DNA from: Notospermus geniculatus
Taxonomy: Eukaryota; Nemertea; Pilidiophora; Heteronemertea; Lineidae
Direction: 5' to 3'
Assembly (NCBI GenBank): GCA_002633025.1
Contig: NMRB01001746.1
Span: 52,889-116,888, forward strand
Length of the DNA stretch: 64,000 nucleotides
The notes beneath the pieces are model-generated. The model ran no database searches, was not told where the DNA came from, and worked only from the letters and a program-made list of their open reading frames with translations. The position numbers and the translations under genes were made by a program. Positions 49,133 through 61,700 of the stretch are shown here, piece after piece. Numbering within the stretch: the first letter of the stretch is position 1; the number at the start of each line of letters is the position of its first letter.

Positions 49133-51396
49133 ATGTCTGCGAGAGAAGACGCTGATCCCAGGACAACCGGGGAGGCCGCGACCGCTCACGGGACACCGAC
49201 ACCGGGCGAGGACAATGTTCCGGCGGAGGACGCACATCGTGAACTCTTCTGCAAGGCAACGGAAATTAAAGTCATAATACTCGGCGAGTCTTCGGTTGGG
49301 AAGACATGTTTAGTCAAAAGACTGCTAACCAAGACCTTCATGGATAATACGGTAAGGGAGTGAATAACTTGTGAATTAAGAGTATTCATATGGTGTTTAG
49401 CTTACTCTTGGAGGAATTATACTCCAAGAGTAAGCTAAACACCATATGTCACATGGGTAAGTTTGTCTGTCAGTTTCCATGTACCGGGTATTAAATCTTA
49501 TTCAATTTTTCGCCTAATTTTAAACCAGCGGAGCAGGAATTGTTCTCCCATCAGTAAATGTCCCCCTCCCCCTCCCCTGGTAGGCCTACAGTTAAATTCC
49601 CCAATACAACGCGACTTTCTTTCTCAATCTGTCTCTTTAAGGATGTGACGTATGGGGCCGCGTACGCACCGTACACTTTCAAAATGGATGAGGAAGAGAT
49701 CAAGTTAGGGATATGGGTAAGACATCACGAAGCCAAAGTGTTCGCCTAGGCGATTGTTAATTGCAACGGGCTTAACTAATGGAGATAACGCCAAAATAGC
49801 ACTTAACGTCACGCTAGTGACAATAAATGCTGTTTTGAACAAACCGGGTCCTGATTTGAAACCATCAATCAACCCTATTTTGAATATCTTTATTGATAAG
49901 TTCCTGCGTTGGAACAAAGTTGGATGACAATTTTTCGCAGTAAGGAGAGATTCCCTGACGTCTCATTCTAACGTCTCCTTATGTAATGTACCATTTGCAG
50001 GACACAGCCGGCGCCGAGCGATTCCGGTCCTTCATCAGCACCTATTTCCGCAACGCAAAGGCGGCCATAATCTGTTACAGTCTAGATGACGCAGCAAGTT
50101 TTGAGAAAGTGGGATATTGGATTACGACAGTTAGAAAACATGAAGAGGTAAGGGTTTAGAACATCAAGATTGCTTTTAAGACAACAGCACTTCAGCCAAC
50201 TGGCATGACTGTCGTTATGCGCCTTGAACTTAAGTTTCTACCTAATCTCTGTTTATTTTTCCTTTCCTACTTTTTTCGACCAGTCGTGTGCCATGTATAT
50301 TTGTGGCACCAAAGCAGACCTGGTAACCGACAATCAACCAGGCGACATCACACCAGAAATGATCCAGAATACAGCTCAAGGTAAGGAAATGAAAGTAGAA
50401 TGAAAAGGAAAGTGCGGTTTTCCGATCAAAGACACTCCGCGAAGCAACTAAAGGGATAGGTTTTGTGGCTGCTGACGCTGACGCTTTAGTGCCCTGAGGT
50501 AGAGGTGGAGGCAATACCGTTGACGGCACCTTTGCACAAGCGTGGACTTGGAATTCAATTCACATAGGCCTACGATTTACATTCAACTCCAAGAGAAAAC
50601 CCTGTCACGTTCATTTGCTTCATTCAGAGTTCAATGCAGCAGGAGTAGTCGAGACGTCCAGTAAAACCGGCAAGAACGTAGGTTAGTTGATTTCTTTTTA
50701 CATCTTCAATTTAATACAGTAACTGATAAAACTGCCTCTTTACTGTACTAGGTGAAAATTAGAGGTAATGCTATGTGACCATGTTTGAAACAGGGAAGAA
50801 TTTTTAAAGAGATATGAACAATGAGTCTTCGAAATGCGGTCCACATTAACTCATGGAAATTAGGTGAATGGTTGACTTTACTTAGGGCCAATTCATACNT
50901 TTCTTGCAATCGTGTGTTAATTGAGTGTGGAAGAAAGAAAGAAAGAAAGAAAGAAAAATTTCCTACCTACCCAGTGATATCAAGATGGTCCCTACATTGA
51001 TATGTAGGGACCATAATGATCATGCATATATGAAGTATATCACACCTCATACCTTTTTGATAAATGTGACGCTCCACAGCAAAACCAGTCGCATGTCGCT
51101 CTTAGCTTGGCAGGTTGAGACCAAATGTTTGTCACTTTCAATATTGTCTGTCTATTATGAAATCTGAAACAATCTATTTCTTCCATTCTCTCCTGGTGTC
51201 ATCTTAGTTCGTTGGGGCTCACCTTCTGATCGACATGCGACTGGTTTGGCTGTGGAGGGTCACAAATTTGTTTTCTAAAGTAATATCTTGGCAAGTTCTT
51301 TTCTTTTCAGTTAAACCAGATACGGAGACTGTCCGCCTTGGAAATGAGCAAGACGCCAAACAGACTGACGACAAACAGACTGGATGCCAGTGTTAA
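49133..51396 (+). CDS. rab24: Rab24-like small GTPase, six exons
   Basis: Ras-superfamily Rab GTPase, membrane-anchored through a prenylated C-terminus; Rab24 acts in autophagy and late endosomal traffic. Exons: 49133-49351, 49642-49716, 50001-50147, 50284-50380, 50628-50681, 51311-51396. All have GT-AG borders and compatible phases (0,0,0,1,1). Motifs: P-loop GESSVGKT (residues 51-58), switch I with VTYGAAY, then LGIWDTAGAERF, CGTKADL for guanine recognition, ETSSKTG, and a C-terminal CQC prenylation motif. LGIWDTAG, CGTK-DL and ETSSKTG point to Rab24 rather than Rab20. The catalytic Gln of DTAGQE is Ala here; Rab24 has Ser, so weak GTPase activity is usual for the class. There is a 37-residue N-terminal extension rich in Ala, Asp, Glu and Thr. 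Direct joining of exons 5 and 6 gives 225 aa but skips the usual helix alpha-5, so one small exon may be missing near the n at 50899. Confidence 0.88.
49387..49448. repeat. 62-bp palindrome centred on the nano-palindrome motif, Rab24 intron 1
   Basis: Arms of 27 bp with an 8-base loop; the centre 49407-49428 is a 22-bp nano-palindrome form (CTTGGAGGAATTATACTCCAAG without a direct repeat). The outer 20 bp (CATATGGTGTTTAGCTTACT) are inverted, not direct, repeats. Confidence 0.8.
50935..50956. repeat. (GAAA)n microsatellite
   Basis: Five units in the last Rab24 intron, 36 bases after the n at 50899. Confidence 0.8.
51066..51263. mobile_element. 198-bp MITE in the last Rab24 intron
   Basis: Terminal inverted repeats of about 20 bp (GTGACGCTCCACAGCAAAAC at the left; the right end is its imperfect reverse complement, ending GGAGGGTCAC) and a 4-bp direct repeat AAAT on both sides. 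A second copy lies at 55484-55682 in the same orientation. No coding capacity. Confidence 0.85.
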
Positions 51397-52421
51397 AGTG
51401 GAAAACTATTTCATGTAATACTAGTACTAGACCACAGTATGGATGTTTCATTTAAGGATGATTTTAAGGTTGGGGTTACCTCAATGGAATAAACACTAAA
51501 ATACAAATGGCTTCCTCTAACAGTGGCAGGCATGTTGGAGAAACAGGTGGGTGTGTATCTGGCAGAGGGGGGGTTAGAGCAATGGAACACCAGTGCACAC
51601 CTTGCTCGAGTATAGACTCAGACATTGAATCAACGCTAAAATATTACTGGTAGTATCATAACTGTCATTCAACATACAGAGGGAGGCATGTTGAAAAGTT
51701 ATGGTTGTGCAACAAGCCAAAAGTAAGCTGATGGAACGTCCGAAGAGATTTAGAGGCAAACACGTTGGACTCATCATCACTATCAGAGTAATTATTAATA
51801 TACATGTATATAAATCAATGATACTGGAGAGATGCATTTACTACTTATATATAACCATGATAACTTATGTATATCAACCGAATTAAGGGGCAAAATCCAA
51901 GGTGTGGGGTCAACAAGATTACAAGATATGTCATGCAATGTCACTCAATCTACATTGTATATTTCTGAAATGAAAATGTATAATCGCATTTTGTTACAAA
52001 TAAAGTAATTACATGCACAGGTATGCAATGTAAATATGTAAACAATTGCATTTTGTTACAAATAGAACACATGCACAGATATGTAACACAAAAAACAAGA
52101 AATACATGAATATTTTTTCATACAAAACATAGAAAAATAGACCAATTTCAAGACAGAATACAAGAACAGAATGACATAACTACCAACATTATCAAGAATT
52201 TATTAACATCAAAAAAATACATTATTACAGAACTAACAAACAAGCAAATATTTGATTTAATGACAGTAAATCAAGTATTGTAAATGGCTTTGATTCTGCT
52301 AATTTTGAGAAGAACCTTACCAACATAAAAAATTGATAAGAGATCTATTTCATCTATTTTTGATAACATCAAATCCATGCATGATAATTGCACTTTCAAA
52401 CAGTCGATGCCACTGGTAACT
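51397..52421. other. Gap between the converging Rab24 and CatSper 3' ends
   Basis: AT-rich, no gene. It holds the 3' UTRs of both genes, and a roughly 60-bp motif (ATGTA-AATCGCATTTTGTTACAAATA) that occurs twice between 51975 and 52080. Confidence 0.5.
51488..51493 (+). terminator. Poly(A) signal of the Rab24-like gene
   Basis: AATAAA lies 92 bases after the stop codon that ends at 51396. A second AATAAA near 51999 could serve a longer 3' UTR. Confidence 0.6.
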
Positions 52422-52690
52422 TTTGAACTCTGCTTTCATCACCAAATCCTCTTCAGGTCGAACTGAATTCCTCTGCTTCCGTCACCAAATCCTCTTCAGG
52501 TTGTACTGAATTCCTCTGCTTCCATCACCAAATCCTCTTCAGGTTGTACTGAATTCCTCTGCTTCCACCACCAAATCCTCTTCAGGTTGTACTGAATTCC
52601 TCTGCTTCCATCACCAAATCCTCTTAAGTTGTACTGAATTCCTCTGCTTCCATCGCCAAATCCTCTTCAGGTTGTACTGAATTCCTCACC
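52422..52690. repeat. 43-bp minisatellite in the CatSper-subunit 3' UTR
   Basis: About six copies of a 43-bp unit (GAATTCCTCTGCTTCC ... CTTCAGGTTGTACT), starting 15 bases after the stop codon on the minus strand. Adjacent unit starts at 52465 and 52508 give the period. A minus-strand AATAAA at 52198-52203 further on could be the poly(A) signal. Confidence 0.85.
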
Positions 52691-52704
52691 TCCTGAAACT
52701 GCAT

Positions 52705-55700
52705 TTAAACCTCTGTTCTCATATATCTCCCATTCTCTTCCTCATCTGATTCACCAAGAAGATCAAAAGATGCTAAGTCTTCCTGCATCTTGTTCAAGCT
52801 CTCTTTATCATAAACCATACGGGAGCTTCCACCAACTGGTGGAAAAGATGGTGGTTTGTTGACTTGGATACTGAGACGTTCCATTTCCGAAGTAGTTTGA
52901 TCTAAATCTGCCAATGTTTCACACAATTCTGTAACAGCAAATATTATGCACATTAAAGATAATGTATCATGACTTCTTTGTTTTCCCGTATATTCAATGT
53001 TTGTAAACTTGGATGTTTACATTATGTTATTTTGGACTTTTCGTACATGCCAATCCACCAAATTGAATTCTTTCAGTATCAAAAGAATTTCTAGAGGGGC
53101 ATGCCACCAACAAATTAGGCCTACTCCTAAGACAAAGAAAGACTGGATACAAACAAACAAAATGTAAAACAATGATTTTCGGGGCCCGTGAAAATATCTG
53201 TGATACATTATCTTTAACAATGATCGATAATTTCAATTTACTCACCTTGCTCAGCCTCTTCAAACAGACTACTTCCAGCAGCAAGGCTCATCTTTGATAG
53301 ATATTCAGGCACTGGAAGAGAAATCCATTCGAAATATTGAAAGATTCTGAAAAAACCTTCATGCATGTTGATATTTTTTAAAATAACTGGTATGTAATTA
53401 TTTCTAAATCTTATTGTCACACTTACATTCTTCAGTTTTCTTAGGTTTTATTGCTGATGCAATCTTAGAGAAAATCGCCATCATTTTGTTGTAACCTGCA
53501 TGATTACTGCGATGGCACAACCAGTAAATGAAGATGTAGAGAACCAAGATTGAAGTGGTGGCCTGAAAAGAAACAGAAAATGGTCATTCCTGAAAACAGA
53601 CATTCCTAAGTGGTACAGACATTCCTAAGTCAAACGTTTTGAGCTCTTTCAAGCTTCACAGCTGGATCAGTGACTTCAGCGGACTAAGTCTCCAATGGGG
53701 TTGTAGCCATTGTGTTTCTATCATCGGGGTGGCGCTGCGACCGTATGATCTTTTCCACTGTGACAGTTGTACGGAACGTCAATGTTACACTACCGTGACG
53801 TTGTGGCTTCATGCTCGCACCTCGTATTGCCACGGAGATGACGTCCTGAAGACAATGGAAAGGCCTGATACGGTCCCAGCGACATCTTTCCGTGGAGAAG
53901 TGGCGATAACCTCATTCCACCTCAGTGTTTTAACTGGGTTTGAATATGGTAGGAAGTGATGTCTTTCACCTTATAAACCTGTTTCTATTTCAGTGTATTA
54001 ACTGATGGCAGATAATCTGGACATCAGCCGAGGTCACTCTATCTCGAAGTTTAAATGAGCCCACCTAGCTGCGTGCTGTGTCTACATTAACTCAATATAG
54101 GCTACTTTAGCATTACGTATTTCTGAAGGACTTGAACTTTAACCAAATGTAGGCCTAGTTGGTAATGGGAGACCTTTCTGCTGTTAGAAGAGGCTACCAC
54201 CAGTTAGCGGTTCTAGAACATCAAAAATTTGACATCACAGATGTAGGCCAAGGCCTCCACGTCACTATATGGATGATGTTGTGGCATGTACTTCTCTGTA
54301 ACGTCAAATTCTGTGACATTCTAGAACCGTAAACTGGTGGTGGCCTCTTACGGCAGTAAAGTCTCTCATTGCAGAATAGTAAGATGATATCATCTCAGAG
54401 ACAAAGCCTGCAATATTTAAATCACCTTATATGGTTTGATTCAAAGCACAATACCAAGCAAGTAACTCACCCCAACAATATAAAGTGGCATGATGGTCAT
54501 GTTCATTGGCATACCATGTACATGAACCTTGAATCGCTTCCTGAATGCACAAAACGTGCTGGAGACAACATCTATGTTGGAGAATTCCAATTCGAAGAAA
54601 TACTCCGGTGCATCACCGATGCGTTTAGGGAAGATAAACGCACATGGTGAGTTGACCAAGCATGTCCAACTGGAAAGAAAAATGGTTAGTAGACCTTCTG
54701 CTTCTGAGTCCAACAGGTTGCTATCACCAGAGCAATAGAGACATGCCCCACTACCTGGGCTACAGGAACATGGTTTCTGGTATGTTTCTAATCTTACAAC
54801 CCAACGAGGCTATTAAAGGTCCGGCAACATCTAAGCGTGACCCAATGGAATGCGGAAGTCATGTAATGTGGCAGAGCTTTGCGGTTTTTAATCTTGCCCG
54901 TTACCATTTGTAGTCATTCCCCGATTGTTCACACTGTGCACTGGTTATTCAAGAGCAGCGTGTGATTAAAGGTCCGTAAAAAATCCAACTATCAATTTCC
55001 TAACTTCTGCATTCCATTGGGTCACGCTTAGATGTTGCCGGACTTTATTCCTTCATCCTGCACTTCAATTATCGCTCAACCTCGCCCCATATAGAGTAAA
55101 TCTCGTTCCTAGAGTATCCACGTATGCATCCTGTTGTAATCAAAAGGCAAAACTACAGTTTTGGAGACTGATGCAATCACCACCGGTGGTGTCGGCTGTC
55201 AGCAAAAAGTGGCAATACTGTGACTCTTTAAGCTGAAAATTAGTTTGGAAGACACTTACGTGATGGCATTATTCAGGTGTGAGAAGACAAACCAGCCATT
55301 CTCATTGACGTAAGTCTCATTAAATGGCATCCAAATTTGAGTTTGACCCGTCCTGAAATCAAAATCAAATGGAGAATGACATCGGTGTGGTAAAGAGAGT
55401 TAAAATAGTGTGAAATACTAGTAAAGGAATTCTGTTAGCTATATATGTAGTAGAAAGTACAAGATCAAGATAGGTCCTAATATGTGACCCGTCACAGCAA
55501 AACCAGGCGCATGTCGCTTTCAGCTTGGCGGGATGAGGCCAAATGTTTGTCAGTTTCAATACTGTCTGTATATTATGAAATCTGAAACGATCTGTTTCTT
55601 CTATTCTCTCCTGGTGTCATCTTAATTCGTTGAGGCTCACCTTCTGAGCTTCATGCGTACTGCTTTTGCTGTGATGGTTCACATATACAAACACTGATTA

Positions 55701-58700
55701 CAGTTACAACAGCATGGTACCAGGGCAGGTTGTCCACAATACCATAAGCAAGAATACACCACGTACTGAAATTTCTCTTGGTTGTAAACGAGTATCTCTT
55801 CTGCCGAGTATTGCTCATAGACATCCTCATCAACTGCTTTACCGCCAACGACAATCAGAGTATAATTTCCTTCAAATCTCCAAGAATTTCCCGAGGCCTT
55901 GTCTACGATTTTGAAGAATGGGTAAAACACTGAAAAACAAATGTGTATCAATCAATTTTCATGTTAGGTGATTTAAAAATATTTACTGAAAGCTTACACA
56001 TGCAGAAAGTTATCCCCAAATGAACGAAGGAAGAACACTTGTAACTTGTCATGACTGATGTCGTCTGCAAGGTGATGTGCTGGAAACTGCAGTCACATCA
56101 GTACTTCAGTGAATCAGCCTAATAGCGCAGTAAGGAAAATGAAATGGTCCATGGACCATGTGCTCACTCGTTGACATAGTGTAATTACAGAGAGGCACAT
56201 ACGAGCGAACATCTGGGTCAAGTCGGACTGAAACTTGGTTAGGGTTAATGTCCAGATGACAACTGCATGTTCAAGTGTAGGCCTCGAGGCCTAGGCCTAC
56301 ATGTATTTTGTAGAGCTACGGTAGGCCTAACAGGGCAAGGTAGGCCTGTAGGCCCAGGCATCTGAAGTGCATTGCCATCAAAATACCGGTACCACTATTG
56401 GGGGGGGGGGGCACAGGTCTAGGCACAGGCCCTAGGCCTGGATTGGGCCCATCAAAGCCTTCGACTGATCATGATTGTAGGCCTATGAGTTGATGACCTT
56501 GGCCTGCTAACATTATTAGGGCCTAGGCCAAAAAAAGTACGGTATCAAAAACCCTAAGCCTTGGCCTAGTCCTACCTGTCCAAACAAAGGCAACATCATC
56601 AGATCCCCCTGACACAGCAATCAGCATAGGCCTAGGCCTAATAACAGTCATACAACCAGTGAACATGCATGCATGGTGAACACTGCTAGAACTGAATGTC
56701 ATTGCTAAGGCCTACCTGNACCGAAATTGGGTGTCATAGGTCATTTGACCTAGGGGTATATGTGTACCAAGTTTCAGGTCAATAGCCCCAGCGGTTACAA
56801 AACGTGCCCTGATAACGGACGACGACGGACGACGACGACGGACGACGACGACGGACGACGGACGCCAGGTGATGGCTATAGCTCACGAGTGAGCTAATAA
56901 TAATAGCATGCAGATAGGTCTTAAGACGACTCACCAATTCGCAATGAAACTTTTTCATTGCTGAATGAATCCTCTATTCCAATGTGAATATGCAATGCAG
57001 ATATATCAGCAAAAATAATACCGGTACGCTGAAGTCAGCATTTTGTGAAGCCTGGCACATTACCGAATGTTGACAGTATGTGTGCGTCAAGTTTCCCGAC
57101 GAACAGTTGATAAGAAAAGAAGCGCCTGCTGCAATTATCGTTTCATCGTCGCGTTATGTCTAAATGCAAGAACGGGACTTTTCGGCAGCACGGACCTGAA
57201 TATCTAACGGGATGAGCGACTTGGGTCCATGTCGACAGTGAAATCACCGAACCTGCCAACCGATCCACAATTTCTTGCTCACTCTGAACTTTCCGTGGAA
57301 GTTTGCGCAAGTCCAGAAAATACAGATTAGTGCAAAAATATGCACCTTACAATGCTTATAAATAGGAACAATGCACAGATAAAACCTTTAATTTCGTAAA
57401 TAACTGCATGCACGAATTTTGTAAGATTCAAAGACACATTCCACAACTGAAGAAGATACCTACCATTTCCATAGTAAAAGCAAGGAAAATCTGGATCAAC
57501 TTCTACACAGTCCCAAGGATATTCGCCCAAGCCAGAATTTCGTGTTGCATTCAACGCCGCGAAGCTGTCAAACATCAGATCATAATTTGGAGGACATCCC
57601 AAGTGCACACTCATCTTGTGAGAACCCTGAAAAGTGCATCAAATTCATTTTACACAAGAAAACCTAATTCAAAAGCAGTGCTTCACGTAAGATGGGCGCA
57701 ATCACGCTTGCGCCCCTGTGCACCCGCAAAATTGCGCCGAGGAGCTCGATTGACTGCGCTCCTCGGCATCCTTGAAGTCCAGGTGCGAGTGTGAACAGCT
57801 CTCCTGCACGAGTGTGAACAGCTCTCCTCGAGCCTTTGAGGAGCTCAACTGATTGAGCTCCTGCAGATTTCAAACGTGAAGCACTGCAATAGACAGTAAT
57901 CCTTGTATTGGTAAGATGATGAAGAACAAGAATTCACAACAAGCATTGTAACAAAATAGTTAAGTTATACATATCTGACCAGCTCCAGCAAAAGCAGGCA
58001 CTTGTCGCAAATGATCATCATTGGCAGGGCCGGATCCAGGAGGGGGCATGGGGCCCGGACCAAGGTGAGAGCTAATAACAATTTCAAACATCAAAGACAA
58101 CCAAAGACCTTGAGTGACAATCAGTGTGAAACCAGGTCACTCTTACCACAGACTGCACTTCTTTTCCACCATTGACCTCTTCAAGACATTTGGCATCAGA
58201 ATCTTTAACGTGCAGATGAACGCAGGCCGTGAGAAAACCTGACCCTGGCAACGTCTGCATATTCAGAGATGTTGACGGAGACACGCTCAACTCATACACA
58301 GCTTTTTCCAGTTGATAAACTTCTGTTCTTTTCATATGCGTGGTCAACAAACTTGAATTGACAACCTCCATGGATATATGAAGTTCCTCAACACTGTGTA
58401 TGTCAATCTCATCTGATTCTAGAAATACACATATGTATATATGAACAGCTTTAAAAACATTAGCAAGAATAGGAACACAAGAAGCTTTTTGACTTGACAT
58501 GAAGAACCATTATAAGCCCTATTACAGTCAGACACACCAGACTGAGATAGACTGGTTCCCATCTTTGCCACGCGCTCACTGGGAGTGACAAAGATGGGAA
58601 CCAGTCTAAGACTGAGGCAACTTTATGGCATGCCAAAGACCAGGGGTAGCAAGCATAAAGGGGTCGTAAGTGTAGTCGTAAACCTCGGTATAAAAGCAGG

Positions 58701-61700
58701 CATAGGACTGGGTGTAAGTTTCTAGTCGACGAGCATAAACGTTAGGTCATCACTTTAGGAAGGGAGCATAAAACGAGGCATACTGACATAACGCCTGCAT
58801 CAAGCTATAACAGTGATATAATGGTTCATTACGATGTAACTGCTCACTGAAAAGCTTATGTGGCCTTGGATTTCTATTGTGCGGGTTCGACTTCCTTCAC
58901 CTCCAGACACTGCGTCGTCTTAATTCGCAATGGCAGGACGTGAAACCAAGGCGAAACGGAGGAAGGCCAATTTCTCAGAGGACGGAAAATTGTGTTAGTA
59001 GATGAATTTGCTCAGTCAAAGGACATTTTGACAAGCAAACTAAGCAATGCGACTACAAATGCTCAGAATGAAATGGTCCATGGACCATGTGCTCACCCAT
59101 TTGGACAGAATGGTGTAATGACAAAGAGAGACGTACATGTCAGTTATGAGCAATCTGGGTCAAGTCATTCCCAATTTGCAGGACCTCAATGATTGTTGGG
59201 TTATGCCACCTGGCGCCATATTGGATGTCCGATCAGGCCAAAAATTCACATGCACATAAAGGTCATCTAGAGGGAGCCACATAGCACATTTGAGCGCTCT
59301 GGGTCAAGTCGTTCCCAAGTTATAGCACATTTGATGATTTTTGGGTTATGCCACCTGGCGGCCATATTGGAAATTTAATCAGGCCGAAATTTGACGTGCT
59401 TGTAAAGGTCACCAAGAGGGAGGTAAATATCAAGTTTGAGCACTCCCGGTCAAGCCATTCCTGAGTTATAGCACTTGGATGATTTTCAGGATACGCCACC
59501 TGGCAGCCATATTGGATGTCCGATCGGACCAAAACTCGGTATTTTTGAAGGTAGCCCTCTAATACATGTTTATGTAAGATATGAAGATGCTCGGTGAAAT
59601 AATGAAGAACTGTGGCAGGTTCGTTACTTTTCTTGAACTTTGACCTCTGTGACCTTGTAAATTGTGTCAAATCAAAAACCCGGGTGATATGTCGTGTATC
59701 CTGATCAGATGTACCTATGATAAAAATTTGGCGATGATCCAATCAACGGTTAAGGCGAACTGCACTTTAAAGGTTTTCAGTTTATCCCCCCTGGTGGCGA
59801 AGTTAGGAATCAGATCGGGCCGAAACTTGGTGTCTGAGGTCATCTGACCTAGGGGCACATATGTGTGAAGTTTGAAGTCAATAGCTCCAGTGGTTCACCA
59901 TGAGTTTCCAAACAGGATAGATATACTGTAGTTCATTATATAGTCACTAGATGGCTCCATTTGAAACATACAAAAAGTACAATAACTAACTTATTATTTG
60001 ACGGATCGTCACCAAATTTGTATCATGGGTACATCTAATGAAGACACATGACATATTATACGGGTTTTCAAGTTGAACCACCTTTATCGGTCACACGGGT
60101 CAAAGTTCCGTTTTCCAAAATGGCTGCCTGGCAGCGGTCTATGACGTCCGATCCCGCTGAAATTTGCTGTACACATGAAGGCTACAAAGATACATACTTG
60201 TTCAAGTTCAGAACATTCTAGCTCCAGTAGTTAACGAGCTATAGGCCAATGCCCCATTTCCAAGATAGCCACCTGGTGGCCATGTTTGAAGTCCGATCGG
60301 ACCGAAATTCGCCACATACATAGAGGGCACCTAGATACATCATCACACCTAATTTGAACAATCCAGGACAAATAGCCACGAAACGTGCCGCCCAACAATG
60401 AAATTTCGAACTTTGACCTCTGTGACCTTGAAAATTACGTCAAATCAAAAACCCGGGTAATATGTCGTGTATTCTCATCAGATGTACCTACGATAAAAAT
60501 TTGGTGATGATCCGATCAACGGTTAAGGCGAAACTGGACTTTAAAGGTTTTCGGTTAAGCCCCCCTGGTGGCCGACCCAGGAATCAGATCGGACCGAAAC
60601 TTGGTGTCTGAGGTCATCTGACCTAGGGGCACATATGTACCAAGTTTGGTGTCAATAGGTCCAGCGGTTACGAAACGTGCCCTGCTAACAGACTACGACG
60701 GACGACGACGGACGACGACGGACGACGGACACCGCGTGACGACTATAGCTCACGGGTGAGCTAAAAATGAGACGTGGGCTAACTCTGCTTTCACTGAAGA
60801 CAGGCGTATATGGCTTTATGCCTGGTAATGAGCAGGCGTAGGCTTACGCCCATATATACACCTAGATGCAGCGTACGTCTACCTTTATGAGGATTAGGGC
60901 CACGACCAGCATTACACCTGGTTTAGGCCTGACGTGGGGTTACGACCCCTTAAATGCTCGCTACCCCAGATACCCAAGTGAAATCTTACAGGTAGCAGAG
61001 ATCAATAGAACATTGTAAGGAATCAACAATGACATTACAAGGATTCAATCCAACAATCATGACAGTTGCGACACACTGCCATTCTGGCAGCACCAAGAGT
61101 ATTATCATACATACCATGCATACGGACATCGTGTGTATCAGATGAAAGGTGGAGTTCAATAGTGAAATTGCAAGTCATGTTCTGGTCAAGATAGATCAGA
61201 TCTGGTAGATGAATCAACTGATCATTCTGTGGGGCAAATTCCTGAAAAAAATGAGCTAAAACTTCAAGAGTTCTCACAAATGCTAGCTGACCCCTTCAAC
61301 CCCTGGATGGGGCCATAAATGCTAGATTAAGGTTGTCAACTCTAAGTATGAGCATTTACACTGCAAATTTGACACCTCTCTCAAGTTAAGGGGCATGAAA
61401 TGATAACAGGTTTCTAGGTGAGATATACTGTAGTTCATTATATAGTCACTAGATGGCTCCATTTGAAACATACAAAAAGTACAATAACTAACTTATTATT
61501 TGACGGATCGTCAAATTTGTATCATGGGTACATCTAATGAAGACACATGACATATTATACGAGTTTTCAAGTTGAACCACCTTTATCGGTCACACGGGTC
61601 AAAGTTCCGTTTTCCAAAATGGCTGCCTGGCAGCGGTCTATGACGTCTGATCCCGCTGAAATTTGCTGTACACATGAAGGCTACAAAGATACATACTTGT

